Shown: in pieces, positions 1-10,067 of the stretch
Layout of the letters: each line of letters opens with the position of its first letter
Position numbering within the stretch: position 1 is the stretch's first letter
Assembly: GCA_030645235.1 (NCBI GenBank)
Contig: JAUSMV010000030.1
Span: 186,001-250,000, forward strand
From: Parvibaculum sp.
Lineage (GTDB): Bacteria > Pseudomonadota > Alphaproteobacteria > Parvibaculales > Parvibaculaceae
Direction: 5' to 3'
DNA length: 64,000 bases
Translations under genes and position numbers: made by a program
Notes under the pieces: model-generated
The model's input: only the letters and a program-made list of their open reading frames with translations
Database searches by the model: none
What the model was told of the DNA's origin: nothing

Positions 1-1681
1 CGTGATCAATTTCTTCTCGAATATGTTCCAGCAATTTCGGACGCAGACTGACCGGTGAGACCGAGAGGAGATTGAGGTACTTGGGCTCGGCATAGCCGGT
101 GATGAAATTGAAGATTTGCGAGACATCAGCGGCGAGCAGCGGATCGCAGGTGAACATCGACAAGTCGGTGTAAATCTTGGCCGTGACGGGATGGTAGTTA
201 CCCGTGCCGAAATGGACGTAAGAGCGCAGGGTGCCACCTTCGCGGCGCACAACAAGCGACAATTTGGCGTGGGTTTTCAACTCGATAAAACCGAAAACAA
301 CCTGCACGCCTGCGCGCTCCAGATTGCGCGCCCAGACGATGTTGGCGGCTTCGTCAAAACGGGCTTTCAATTCGACAAGCGCTGTGACGGACTTGCCCGC
401 TTCGGCGGCTTCGATGAGCGCCTGCACGATGGGGCTGTCTTTTGACGTGCGGTAGAGTGTCTGCTTAATCGCCACGACATCGGGATCGGCAGCGGCCTGA
501 CGGATGAACTGCACCACCACGTCGAAGCTCTCGAAAGGATGGTGGACGATGATGTCTTTGGAGCGGATGGCGGCAAGGCAATCTCCGCCGTGGTCGCGGA
601 TACGCTCCGGGAAGCGGGCATTGTAGGGCAGGAATTTTAATTCCGGACGCTCATCGACGATAAGCTGCGCGGTTTGCGCGAGTCCCAACAATCCATCGAC
701 CAATGCAAATTCGTTTTCGCCGACACCTAGCTCACTGATGACGAGTTTGCGCAGGGACAAGGGTGTCTTGGTCTGCATCTTCAGACGAATGACGCTGCCG
801 CGACGGCGGCGCTTTAGTGCGCTTTCAAAAAAGCGCACGAGATCTTCGGCTTCTTCTTCGATTTCAATATCGCTGTCACGCAGGAGACGGAAAGCCCCCT
901 GCCCGATCACATCGTAACCGGGGAACAAGCGGCTCAGGAAAAGACCGATCATGTCTTCGAGTGCGATGAAATGGATGACCTTGCTGTCGTCGCGGTCGGG
1001 CAGTCGCACGAAGCGCTCGACCTGCGTGGGGATGGGGAGCAACGCATCCATCGACTTGCCATCGGTCTGGCGGCGCAGTTGCAGCGCCAGTGCAAAACCG
1101 AGATTGGGAATGAAAGGGAACGGATGGGCGGGGTCGATCGCGAGCGGCGTCAGGACCGGAAAGACCTGTTCCAGAAAACGCGTTTCGAGCCATGAAAATT
1201 CTTCGGGCGTGACTTCCTTCGCATCGAGCACGGAGATGCCGGCTTCGCGCAGTTCCGCGCTGATCGAAAGCCAGAGACGCTGCTGCTCCTGAATGAGGGC
1301 ATTGGCGCTGGCATTCACACGGTCGAGTTGCTGGCTAGGTGTGAGACCGTCCTGAGAGAGCGTATCGACACCGGCACGGACCTGACCGCGCAGGCCTGCG
1401 ACGCGGACCATGTAGAACTCATCAAGGTTCGACGCGGAGATCGACAGGAAGCGCAGACGCTCCAAAAGCGGATGATTGGGGTTGGTTGTTTCTTCGAGCA
1501 CACGGGCATTGAAGGCGAGCCATGACAATTCGCGGTTGATGAAACGCTCCGGTGCGTTTGCATTGATGGCGGGCAAGTCCGCAAGCGCGGACGTCAGAGA
1601 GGCTACGGGCGCAACAGATGTTGCAGCACCCTCATGGGGAGCGACGCTGGGTAGCGGATTAAGACGCGGGGTCGTGCTCAT
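1..1681 (-). CDS. ppk1: Polyphosphate kinase 1 (partial, C-terminus beyond window)
   Basis: Makes inorganic polyphosphate from ATP reversibly through a phosphohistidine intermediate. About 560 N-terminal residues are visible and the frame runs open off base 1. The N-terminal domain has the family signature [12 protein letters not shown] near residue 45. The catalytic core shows THAKLSLVV with His471, and 19 residues later [11 protein letters not shown] with His490. The 19-residue spacing equals that between His435 and His454 of E. coli PPK, so His471 is the likely phosphorylated residue. ATG at 1679-1681 opens the protein. It is the last visible gene of a minus-strand group with hda and an AI-2E permease, an order common in Alphaproteobacteria. 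Identity is firm; only the C-terminal domain cannot be inspected. Confidence 0.95.
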   Translation of the reverse strand, partial: MSTTPRLNPLPSVAPHEGAATSVAPVASLTSALADLPAINANAPERFINRELSWLAFNARVLEETTNPNHPLLERLRFLSISASNLDEFYMVRVAGLRGQVRAGVDTLSQDGLTPSQQLDRVNASANALIQEQQRLWLSISAELREAGISVLDAKEVTPEEFSWLETRFLEQVFPVLTPLAIDPAHPFPFIPNLGFALALQLRRQTDGKSMDALLPIPTQVERFVRLPDRDDSKVIHFIALEDMIGLFLSRLFPGYDVIGQGAFRLLRDSDIEIEEEAEDLVRFFESALKRRRRGSVIRLKMQTKTPLSLRKLVISELGVGENEFALVDGLLGLAQTAQLIVDERPELKFLPYNARFPERIRDHGGDCLAAIRSKDIIVHHPFESFDVVVQFIRQAAADPDVVAIKQTLYRTSKDSPIVQALIEAAEAGKSVTALVELKARFDEAANIVWARNLERAGVQVVFGFIELKTHAKLSLVVRREGGTLRSYVHFGTGNYHPVTAKIYTDLSMFTCDPLLAADVSQIFNFITGYAEPKYLNLLSVSPVSLRPKLLEHIREEIDH

Positions 1682-1781
1682 CGGCTTGGCTCACAGGCGG
1701 GAGGCGGATTGGTCCAGCAATCTTGTCGCCTGACTCTATGTCAAAGATATGACTGAGTCATTTCTGAGGGATAAAAAAGCC

Positions 1782-2456
1782 TTACGAATGGCCCAAATCG
1801 TCCAGAACCTGCGCCGCGAGCGGGACCGTGATCGGTCTTTTGCCCGACAGCGAGGCGCGGTCCAAGGCTTCTACTGTGTCGCGGGCTATAGCGATGCTGC
1901 GTTCGATGCGTGATGCCAGATAGGTGATGAGGGGTTCGCCGACGCGGAGTTGGCGGTCGTCGAAAAATTTAACAAGGACGCCGGCCAAGAGCGCGTCGTC
2001 GGGGACGCCCAGCGCGGCATGAGGCAAGGCTTTGAGGCGCGAGGCGAGATCGGGCAAACGCGTAGCGAGGTGTGCGGGAGCGTCGCGCGAGGTCAGCAGC
2101 ATTGAGGCCTGATCTTCTTTCACCAGATTGAGCAGATGGAAGAGTGTGCGTTCGGCGAGATCAGACAGCGCGCCTATGTCTTCGATGATGAGTTTGCCGT
2201 GAGCGACCAATGCAGGCACGTCGCCGCCTTCGAGCACGGAGGCGTCGAAGCGCGCCGCACCGCTCATCTGATGCCAGACTTCGGCGAGGTGTGTTTTGCC
2301 GCTGCCTTGGGGGCCGGAGAGCGCCACCGTGGGCGCGGGCCAGGCGGGCCAGGCATCGATGAGGGCGACGGCAAGTTCGTTCGACGGTGCGACGAGAAAA
2401 TCATCGCGCCCATGCGCGCTGCGATGGCCGAGTTCAAAGACGAGCTGGCGGGTCAT
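1782..2456 (-). CDS. hdaA: DnaA-related regulatory ATPase Hda/HdaA
   Basis: Small AAA+ protein of the Hda family, which with the loaded beta clamp promotes ATP hydrolysis by DnaA and so limits re-initiation. The 224-residue protein begins MTRQLVFEL; the QLVFEL segment resembles the N-terminal clamp-binding motif of Hda (QLxLPL type). Walker A GPQGSGKT lies at 48-55 and a Walker B-like IIEDIG near 91. A C-terminal helix with SIAIARDTVEAL fits the sensor II region. It has no DNA-binding domain IV, which separates it from DnaA. Its ATG directly abuts the TGA of the upstream permease gene, so the two are probably cotranscribed. The window also carries DnaA boxes ahead of dnaB, although no physical link is implied. 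Confidence 0.85.
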   Translation of the reverse strand: MTRQLVFELGHRSAHGRDDFLVAPSNELAVALIDAWPAWPAPTVALSGPQGSGKTHLAEVWHQMSGAARFDASVLEGGDVPALVAHGKLIIEDIGALSDLAERTLFHLLNLVKEDQASMLLTSRDAPAHLATRLPDLASRLKALPHAALGVPDDALLAGVLVKFFDDRQLRVGEPLITYLASRIERSIAIARDTVEALDRASLSGKRPITVPLAAQVLDDLGHS

Positions 2457-3563
2457 TCAGACATCGGGCCCGTCCTGGGGGCTGATCACGGGTGCGCCGA
2501 GATCGGCATATTTACCGAGATGGAGTTTGCTTCGCTCGTAGCGCGCAATGGCAAAGCGCGCGATGACACCGATGGCGGCGGCCAGAGGCAGAGCGAGCAA
2601 CGCACCGACAAAGCCGAAGAGCGTGCCAAATGCCAAAATGGAAAACATGACCCAGACAGGATGGAGCCGTACTTTTTTGCCGATAAGTTTCGGCTGCAAA
2701 ATATTGCCTTCGATGAATTGGCCCATCACGAAGACCGCAATGACAACCGCGATCATTCTGTATTCGGGCCAGAACTGGAAGCAGGCGATGGCCACGGAAC
2801 CGACAAAGCCGACGATGGAGCCGAGGTAAGGCACGAAGCTGAGAATGCCGGTGACGATGCCGATGACAAGGCCGAAACGCAGACCGACAAGCGTCAGGCC
2901 CGCTGCATAGAACACGCCGAGAAAAAGACAGAGAAGCCCCTGCCCCCGCAAGAAGCCTGACAGTACTTCATTGATTTCAGTGGCAAGACTACGGATCACT
3001 TCGGCATGATCGGCAGGTAGAAGCTCGTTGATGCGGTCCACCATATTATCCCAATCAAGGAGCAGGTAGAAGGCAACAACGGGTGTGATGAAGATGAGTG
3101 ACAGAAGCCCGATGAAAGCAAGCCCCTGCGTGCCGATGGTGGGAAGATAACTCAATACCCATGAAAGGCCGCCGCCTGTGACGCCGCTCATGGCTTTTTT
3201 GATTTCGGCACTCTCGCCGAACAAATTCGCGAGCTTGCCCTTGCTCGCCTCGACCAGCAAAGCGCGGGCGCCGCGTCCGATTTCGGGAGCTACTTCAATG
3301 AAGGCGACGGTTTGCTGATAGAGAAGCGGAAAAATGACAATGGCAACGGCGACGAAGCCAATGAGCGATACAATCGAAATGATGGTGACGGCACTCAATC
3401 GTGAAAGCCCAAGCGCTTCCAGCCGGTCGGCCAGCGGATCGAGAAAATAAGCAAGTGCAAGGCCTGCGACGAAGGGCAGGAGAATGCCCGAGAGCAACCA
3501 CAAGAGGATGAGGCAAAGAAAGGTGACGCCGATCCAGATCATCGTTTGGCGTTGAAGTATCAT
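2457..3563 (-). CDS. AI-2E family transporter / PerM-like permease
   Basis: Integral membrane protein of 368 residues with the AI-2E transporter family layout: two N-terminal helices, a helix-rich soluble stretch (about 85-160), then a cluster of hydrophobic segments ending near 335. The stretches FVPYLGSIVGF and GFVGALLALPLAAAIGVIAR are typical of family C-terminal helices. Members have been linked to autoinducer-2 export or Na+/H+ exchange; the substrate here cannot be read from sequence. It sits between a DUF2066 gene and hda, where alphaproteobacterial genomes commonly keep it. ATG at 3561-3563 was chosen; it leaves 27 bases to the DUF2066 stop. Family assignment is strong, function unknown. 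Confidence 0.85.
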   Translation of the reverse strand: MILQRQTMIWIGVTFLCLILLWLLSGILLPFVAGLALAYFLDPLADRLEALGLSRLSAVTIISIVSLIGFVAVAIVIFPLLYQQTVAFIEVAPEIGRGARALLVEASKGKLANLFGESAEIKKAMSGVTGGGLSWVLSYLPTIGTQGLAFIGLLSLIFITPVVAFYLLLDWDNMVDRINELLPADHAEVIRSLATEINEVLSGFLRGQGLLCLFLGVFYAAGLTLVGLRFGLVIGIVTGILSFVPYLGSIVGFVGSVAIACFQFWPEYRMIAVVIAVFVMGQFIEGNILQPKLIGKKVRLHPVWVMFSILAFGTLFGFVGALLALPLAAAIGVIARFAIARYERSKLHLGKYADLGAPVISPQDGPDV

Positions 3564-3590
3564 CCTCGAAGTCCTCTTGTCGCGGAAAAC

Positions 3591-4640
3591 TCAGTTGGAC
3601 CGAATGGTCCAGCCGTCTGCCGACTGCTCAAGAACAACATTGGATTGTGCCAATGATAGGGCGAGCTTTTCAGGCGTGCCGCGATAGCTGATCTGCACTT
3701 CGGCACCACTGGCGGTGATGCCTTCGACCTGTAAACCGTTGACGAGCGGCGTTGCACCGAGGCCGCGACGAATGGATTCCCACTGACCGAGGCCGGAGAA
3801 GATGACGGCGGCCGTCAGGTGCGATTGCTCACCGGGCGCAACGACAGTTTCGCGCTTCCACTGATCCCCCAGCACGTCAATCAGGCCGGAGGCGGCGGCA
3901 TCAAGGTTTTGATAGGTGCGCTTGACGGGCGTGAGATCGCCCAGACCATAGCGATTAATTGTGAGACCGACGCTTTCGCCATTTGTTTTGGCTATGGCTA
4001 CGACCACATCATCGACGCCATAGCGTTCGCCCAGGGCGGCGATGGCAGCTTTATCACCGGAAACGGCCTGCGCGGTGGTGAGGATTACAAACTCCTGCAC
4101 GTCGCCCACCGGCATTAGCAGCGGCGTGATCGCTCCGTCGAGATCCTGCTTGGCTATGGCATCTCGCCAGGGGTTTGCGTCTTCCCAGAACACGGGCTCG
4201 CCACCCTTATCGTAGATAGCAAGCACGAGCGCGGGCTTGGCCTGCGTTTCGCCATAGAGGATGCCGCTTCGCTTCAGGAGATTGCGCACGGTGGCGGGCT
4301 GAAAGCTCACATTGAGGACGGCGATATAGCGCGTGGAGCTGGCCTTCTCGGAGGCGACCTGAAAACCGCGCACGGCATCCTGCGCGGTGTTGTCATCGAC
4401 CTGCGGCAGGCGCGGCCAATCGGCGGCGAGCGTCAGGCGCTGCATCAACTCCATCAGGGCAATTTTTTGACCTTTGGCCTGTGCGGTGGTGCGCGCCGCC
4501 GTGGCGCTGGCAGCAGTCTCGTCCACATGCACACCCCTGATCGTGTAGAGGTCGGCGGCGACAGCTTTTTCCACAGAAAAAACGCCAAAGACACTCAAAA
4601 CCAGCCCTGTCAGAACTGCCAGCCGGAAAGCACCCATCAT
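3591..4640 (-). CDS. DUF2066 domain-containing exported protein
   Basis: 349-residue protein with a signal peptide (hydrophobic core LAVLTGLVLSVFGVFSV, cleavage probably after AVA near residue 29). The mature part begins with YTIRGVHVDETAASATAAR, matching the start of the DUF2066 family, followed by a long alanine-rich alpha/beta region. No enzyme motif is evident. Function is unknown; the periplasmic location is inferred from the signal. Two adjacent ATG codons (4638-4640 and 4635-4637) are possible starts. The gene is first in the minus-strand group with the AI-2E permease, hda and ppk1, and is divergent from purM across a 209-bp gap that should hold both promoters. Confidence 0.7.
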   Translation of the reverse strand: MMGAFRLAVLTGLVLSVFGVFSVEKAVAADLYTIRGVHVDETAASATAARTTAQAKGQKIALMELMQRLTLAADWPRLPQVDDNTAQDAVRGFQVASEKASSTRYIAVLNVSFQPATVRNLLKRSGILYGETQAKPALVLAIYDKGGEPVFWEDANPWRDAIAKQDLDGAITPLLMPVGDVQEFVILTTAQAVSGDKAAIAALGERYGVDDVVVAIAKTNGESVGLTINRYGLGDLTPVKRTYQNLDAAASGLIDVLGDQWKRETVVAPGEQSHLTAAVIFSGLGQWESIRRGLGATPLVNGLQVEGITASGAEVQISYRGTPEKLALSLAQSNVVLEQSADGWTIRSN

Positions 4641-4849
4641 TCGCCAGACCCTTGATCCGTCACACGTTTAGCCGGACCCGGGGTCCGATTTCTCGTGCAG
4701 ACTATAGCACGGGCTGCAACCCGCGAAGGGGAGCGGCGCAGATTTTCAGAACATTAGGCTCTGCTTCCTTATGGCCGCTTGCTTATGAGCGCATTTTCAT
4801 GTGTTTTGTGCCCAAATAGTCCCACGATTCCTAAAGTCTGGACCTTCGC

Positions 4850-5931
<1,082 letters not shown>

Positions 5932-5935
<4 letters not shown>

Positions 5936-6549
5936 AAGTCGGCGTCCTCATTTCAGGTCGCGGCACTAATCTCAAATCGCTGATCGATGCCTGCGCTGCG
6001 GATGATTTTCCGGCTGAGATTGTTTTGGTTATTTCTAACAAAGCGGATGCGGGCGGACTTGAGATTGCGCGTGCAGCGGGTATTGCAACGCATGTGGTGA
6101 GCCACAAGAACTTTGCCACGCGTGAGGAATTTGACCGCGCAATGACGGCGAAACTCAATGCGGCGGACGTTGATTTTGTTTGCAGCGCGGGTTTCATGCG
6201 GATTCTGTCCGATGAATTTGTGGACGCGTGGCGCGACCGGCAACTCAATATTCACCCCTCGCTGCTGCCTTCGTTCAAAGGTCTCAATGTGTATCAGCGT
6301 GTGCTGGACGCGGGTTGCAAGGTGAGCGGCTGCACGGTGCATTTTGTCCGCGCGGCGATGGATGAGGGTCCGATTGTGGCGCAGGCGGCTGTACCTGTGC
6401 TGGAGGATGATACGCCGGAGACGCTGAGCGCACGCATTCTGGAAGCGGAGCATAAGCTCTATCCGCACGCCTTGCGTTTGGTGGCCGAAGGCCGCGTGAC
6501 AATTGTGGATGAGCGTTGTGTAATTGAAGGCGATACGACGGTAGCCTAG
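5932..6549 (+). CDS. purN: Phosphoribosylglycinamide formyltransferase
   Basis: Transfers a formyl group from 10-formyl-THF to GAR, the third purine step. 205 residues. N-terminal [13 protein letters not shown] binds the substrate phosphate. The catalytic triad is visible at the E. coli numbering: Asn106 and His108 in NIHPSLLP, and Asp144 in MDEGPIVAQ. The start overlaps the purM stop (ATGA). A 31-bp piece of this gene around the Asp144 codons (6355-6385) recurs at 7748-7778 in the gap behind the next gene, with two differences that are both synonymous; see the findings. Confidence 0.97.
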
Positions 6550-6592
6550 GGTTAGTGCAGAATTGTTCCGTGATATAATCCGGGAGGTCTTC

Positions 6593-7723
6593 ATGCGCAT
6601 CGTACTTTATGCCCTCGTGTCCATTCTGCTTGCTGCGACGGTTGCAAATGCAGATGAGGTCATTTCCACCGAAAAGATAAAAATCAAGGTCGAGACTTTT
6701 GCCGGTGGATTGGAACATCCGTGGGGCTTCGTTTTTCTGCCTGACGGACGCTCACTCGTCACTGAGCGAGAGGGACGGCTCAGGATCGTTTCACCAAAGG
6801 GAACACTTTCCGCGCCGCTCAATGGGGTACCGAAAGTTGACGCACGCGGACAAGGCGGGTTGCTGGACGTGGCAATTGACCCCGATTTTGCAAAGAACAA
6901 TTTTGTCTATCTGAGTTTTTCCGAACCTGGCGACAACGGCACGAACAGCACGGCGGTGGCGCGTGGCGTACTGACGGAGACAGGACTCGGCGATGTAAAA
7001 GTGATTTTCTCGCAATCCCCGAAAGTTGCCAGTACTTTGCACTTCGGTTCACGCATCGTTTTTGACCACGACGGACATATGTTCATTTCGCTGGGTGAGC
7101 GTTCCAAATCCGAGTTTCGCAAACAAGCGCAAGATCTCAGCTCCGATCTTGGCAAAGTCATACGGCTCAACCGCGACGGGACGATCCCGAAGGACAATCC
7201 TTTTCTGGGCAAGCAAGGCATGAGGCCGGAGATATGGTCCTACGGCCACCGCAACCAACAGGGTGCGGCGATGAACCCATGGACGCACGAACTGTGGACC
7301 AATGAACACGGGCCAAAAGGCGGCGATGAAATCAACATCACAAGGGCCGGAAAGAATTACGGCTGGCCGGTCGTGTCCCACGGCGTCAATTATGACGGCA
7401 CACCTGTCGGCAAGGGGGAGAGGACGGGACCTGCCTATGTCGATCCGGTCCACTATTGGGTGCCATCCATCGGCGTGTCGGGCATGGCGTTTTATACAGG
7501 CGACGCTATAGCGCCGTGGAAAGGCAATCTGTTTGTCGGCGGATTGTCGATCCCCAAGCTCGTGCGGCTGGAACTCGACGGTGACAAGATCGTGCATGAA
7601 GAATCGCTGCTGGCGGATATCGGGTCACGTATCCGGACCGTCAAACAAGGGCCTGATGGCGCACTGTATCTGCTGACGGATGACGGCGAAGATTCAATTT
7701 TACGCGTGAGCGCGGCGGATTAA
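6593..7723 (+). CDS. PQQ-dependent aldose sugar dehydrogenase family protein
   Basis: Exported six-bladed beta-propeller of the soluble glucose/aldose sugar dehydrogenase (Asd, YliI) type, oxidising sugars in the periplasm with PQQ. Starting at ATG 6593, preceded by GGGAGG at 6582-6587, the protein has 376 residues and a signal peptide MRIVLYALVSILLAATVANA. Propeller motifs include HPWGFVFLPDG, GGLLDVAIDP, WSYGHRNQQGAAMNP, NEHGPKGGDEIN and NYGWPVVSHG, the last three surrounding the PQQ and calcium site in the family. A longer frame upstream to 6563 would remove the signal and was rejected. No PQQ synthesis genes are in the window. The natural substrate is unknown. Confidence 0.88.
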   Translation: MRIVLYALVSILLAATVANADEVISTEKIKIKVETFAGGLEHPWGFVFLPDGRSLVTEREGRLRIVSPKGTLSAPLNGVPKVDARGQGGLLDVAIDPDFAKNNFVYLSFSEPGDNGTNSTAVARGVLTETGLGDVKVIFSQSPKVASTLHFGSRIVFDHDGHMFISLGERSKSEFRKQAQDLSSDLGKVIRLNRDGTIPKDNPFLGKQGMRPEIWSYGHRNQQGAAMNPWTHELWTNEHGPKGGDEINITRAGKNYGWPVVSHGVNYDGTPVGKGERTGPAYVDPVHYWVPSIGVSGMAFYTGDAIAPWKGNLFVGGLSIPKLVRLELDGDKIVHEESLLADIGSRIRTVKQGPDGALYLLTDDGEDSILRVSAAD

Positions 7724-7747
7724 TGCTGCCTCGCGAAGCTCCCCGAC

Positions 7748-7778
7748 GCGATGGATGAAGGTCCGATTGTGGCACAGG
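7748..7778 (+). repeat. Intergenic fragment of purN coding sequence
   Basis: 31 bp that match purN 6355-6385 at 29 positions in the same orientation. The reading MDEGPIVAQ is retained and both differences fall on third codon positions (GAG to GAA, GCG to GCA). It has no start context or continuing purN homology and lies 25 bp behind the dehydrogenase stop. A perfect 7-bp GAAA-loop hairpin follows it. It is a gene fossil or a repeat that captured coding sequence, not a gene. Confidence 0.75.
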
Positions 7779-7784
7779 GGCGGT

Positions 7785-7825
7785 TATTTCCGAAAGGAAA
7801 TAGAACCCTCTCTCACAGGGAGGGG
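7785..7825. repeat. Two hairpins in convergent gap (GAAA-loop stem and CCCTCTC-type palindrome)
   Basis: The first hairpin pairs TATTTCC (7785-7791) with GGAAATA (7796-7802) around GAAA. The second, near 7806-7823, pairs CCCTCTCT with AGGGAGGG around a short loop with one mismatch, and resembles the palindrome at 12275-12293. They lie between convergent genes (dehydrogenase and channel) and could end transcription from either side, although no long T-tract follows. Confidence 0.5.
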
Positions 7826-7827
7826 AT

Positions 7828-8601
7828 TCAGTTGCCGTCGTTCTTGATCCGTACCGATGTGCCGCAATGTTTACAGTGGATGGCATCGGGTTCATGGCGC
7901 GTAAGGCCACAGGTCAAGCAATCGAATTGTACTTTGGTCGGGCGGAACAGAACTTGCGCAAGGCGCAAAAACAAAGTTACGCCTGCTATCATTATAATCA
8001 CGGCGAGAAGGCGACCGGCTGTGCCGGTGAGGATCACATCACCAAAACCGGTGGTTGTGAGCGTCGTCACAGTGAAGTAGAGCGCATCGGCATAATTGGA
8101 GATGCTCGCATTGGCATAGTGCTGCGTTTCATAGACGATGCCGGTCATCACGAAAATAAAGACAGAAAGATGCGTGGCGGCGATGAATATTTCTTCATGG
8201 CGACGAAAGTAAGGAAAGTCGGTGCGCAGCAATTTGATCGTGTGAAAAGCACGCATCATACGCAAGGTGCGCAATATGCGCAGGAAGCCGAAGCCTTCGC
8301 CTACCATTGGTGCCAAAAATGAAATAATGACAATGGCATCAATGACGTTCATGGGGTGAAGAAGGGCGCGCAGACGATTCCGGGCGACAAGGATGCGCGC
8401 GACGCAATCGGCGAGCATGTAGATACCGATGAAGGCGTCGGCAACTTCAACAAAAATTGTACGTGGCAGAAATGATGTGACGATGATGAATAAAATCGTC
8501 AGCAGATCGAATGCCAGAAGGCCATAGCGGAAGGTCTTTGCCTCCGGCGTCATGCCTTCATAATAGTGTTGCAGTGTAACCGTGAGCGCGTTGATATTCA
8601 T
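7828..8601 (-). CDS. Voltage-gated-type ion channel with C-terminal zinc ribbon
   Basis: 257-residue six-helix cation channel. Hydrophobic segments lie near 28-45, 52-70, 84-100, 140-156 and 195-215. A voltage-sensor-like S4 helix with repeated arginines (FLRILRTLRMMRAFHTIKLLR region, 107-126) precedes the pore. The selectivity filter is TTTGFGD at 182-188, a potassium-type signature with Phe replacing the usual Tyr. After S6 a short tail holds CxxC at 228-231 and CxxC at 243-246, a zinc ribbon that is unusual for channels. The start codon overlaps the stop of the sterol-desaturase gene (ATGA), so the two are translationally coupled. Potassium selectivity is inferred from the filter; gating and the role of the ribbon are unknown. 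Confidence 0.82.
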   Translation of the reverse strand: MNINALTVTLQHYYEGMTPEAKTFRYGLLAFDLLTILFIIVTSFLPRTIFVEVADAFIGIYMLADCVARILVARNRLRALLHPMNVIDAIVIISFLAPMVGEGFGFLRILRTLRMMRAFHTIKLLRTDFPYFRRHEEIFIAATHLSVFIFVMTGIVYETQHYANASISNYADALYFTVTTLTTTGFGDVILTGTAGRLLAVIIMIAGVTLFLRLAQVLFRPTKVQFDCLTCGLTRHEPDAIHCKHCGTSVRIKNDGN

Positions 8602-9449
8602 AGCGGCGCGGTCGTGAACGGGATTTTCAACTGGCCGAAGAACGTCGCGGGCATCGGATGGCTGATGCCAATGTCAGCCGGTGGGCGTCTGTCGACCGCG
8701 TTGAAATACGTGCCGAAGAGCATATCGAAGATAACGATGTTTTCGCCATAGTTGCGATTGCCTTCGGTGAGCACTTTGGAATGGTGCCAGCGATGCAGTT
8801 CCGGTGTGTTGAAGATGTAGTTGAGCCAGGTGTTTCGCATTTCGATATTGCAGTGAGTGAGGATGCCAATGATCGCGGTGATGGCGCTCACAAGCAACAA
8901 CACATCTTGCGGCGCGCCGAGAATGAGCAGCACGGGCATGCCGACGGCGAGACCTGTCACTGTGTCGACAAGGTGAAAGCGGCCGGTGTTAAAAAACCAA
9001 AGACGCGTGACACTGTGATGGACCGCGTGAAAACGCCAGAGCCACGACCATTCATGTGCAAAACGGTGTTTCCAGTAGAGGCCGAATTCGGCGACGGCGA
9101 GACCCAGTGCCACCTGCGCGACGAGCGGCCATGACGAGGGCCACCAGCCGCCGTCGCGTGGCTCAAGCCATTCGGCGATCCCCATGAACACCATGAAGGT
9201 GATGAGCACCTGCGCGAAGCCTTTGCTCAGGACCGTATGGGCGAGGTCCGGCAACATCTGACCATCATTGGAGAGCCATGTGCGCTCATGCGGCATCACG
9301 CGTTCGAGAGCAGCGATGGTGAGTGCGAGCGTGAGATACGTAAGATTGAACGCGAGGACGCCGTGTCCTGTATGCATGCCTGCAACGGTTGCAGCAACGG
9401 CAGCACTGAACAATATGGGCCAGAGAAAATAGGACAGAACACGTTGCAT
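8598..9449 (-). CDS. Sterol desaturase / fatty acid hydroxylase superfamily protein
   Basis: 283-residue membrane di-iron oxygenase family member. Hydrophobic spans lie near 5-25, 32-48, 75-93, 108-125 and 165-200. The histidine clusters that bind the di-iron centre are KHRFAH (127-132), HAVHH (141-145) and HRWHH (219-223), with a further His199. These enzymes hydroxylate or desaturate sterols, carotenoids, fatty acids or ether lipids; the substrate cannot be set from sequence. The downstream channel gene overlaps by four bases, a pairing that may be lineage-specific. ndk lies upstream behind a strong terminator, so this gene should have its own promoter in 9450-9505. Confidence 0.85.
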   Translation of the reverse strand: MQRVLSYFLWPILFSAAVAATVAGMHTGHGVLAFNLTYLTLALTIAALERVMPHERTWLSNDGQMLPDLAHTVLSKGFAQVLITFMVFMGIAEWLEPRDGGWWPSSWPLVAQVALGLAVAEFGLYWKHRFAHEWSWLWRFHAVHHSVTRLWFFNTGRFHLVDTVTGLAVGMPVLLILGAPQDVLLLVSAITAIIGILTHCNIEMRNTWLNYIFNTPELHRWHHSKVLTEGNRNYGENIVIFDMLFGTYFNAVDRRPPADIGISHPMPATFFGQLKIPFTTAPL

Positions 9450-9505
9450 TGGTCCTCCTCCGAATGGGGGACATCACGTTAACACGGATGAAGCCCAAGA
9501 AAAAA

Positions 9506-9525
9506 CCCCGCTTTCGCAAGCGGGG
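9506..9525 (-). terminator. Rho-independent terminator of ndk
   Basis: Perfect 8-bp stem CCCCGCTT/AAGCGGGG with a 4-base loop. Read on the minus strand it is followed by six T residues. It lies 29 bp beyond the ndk stop and separates ndk from the sterol-desaturase/channel pair. Confidence 0.88.
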
Positions 9526-9553
9526 TTCTCGTCTCATACCGACTTTCGGAAAA

Positions 9554-9976
9554 TCAACCGACGATTTCGGCGTCCGTGAAGAAGTATTTGATTTCTTCGG
9601 CTGCGGTTTCGGGAGCGTCGGACCCATGCACGGAATTGGCTTCGATCGACTCGGCGAATTCCTTACGGATCGTGCCGGCGTCGGCATTGGCGGGGTTGGT
9701 TGCGCCCATGACTTCGCGGTTCTTCGCGATGGCGTTTTCGCCTTCGAGGACCTGCACGACCACGGGGCCGGAGATCATGAATGACACGAGGTCATTGAAG
9801 AAAGGACGCTCTTTGTGGACGGCGTAGAAGCCTTCGGCCTGGGCCTTGGTCATGTGGATACGCTTGGAGGCGACGATGCGCAGACCGGCATCCTCAAACT
9901 TGGCGATAATCTTGCCGGTGAGGTTGCGGCGTGTTGCGTCCGGCTTAATGATCGAGAATGTGCGCTGGATGGCCAT
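9554..9976 (-). CDS. ndk: Nucleoside diphosphate kinase
   Basis: Balances nucleoside triphosphate pools by phosphate transfer from ATP through a phosphohistidine. 140 residues from ATG 9976, the typical length. N-terminal [11 protein letters not shown] and the active-site motif NSVHGSD with His117 are canonical, as is [15 protein letters not shown] frame extension upstream of 9976 lacks homology and was not used. The gene is single, flanked by its own terminator and by the divergent ABC-F gene 91 bp away. Confidence 0.98.
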   Translation of the reverse strand: MAIQRTFSIIKPDATRRNLTGKIIAKFEDAGLRIVASKRIHMTKAQAEGFYAVHKERPFFNDLVSFMISGPVVVQVLEGENAIAKNREVMGATNPANADAGTIRKEFAESIEANSVHGSDAPETAAEEIKYFFTDAEIVG

Positions 9977-10067
9977 GTCGGTCTTCCTAAAAATGTTATC
10001 GGGATTGGGCCGGGTTATAGCCGGGCTTAATGACGGCGGCAACGGGCTGTGTTAGAGAACCGGCATC

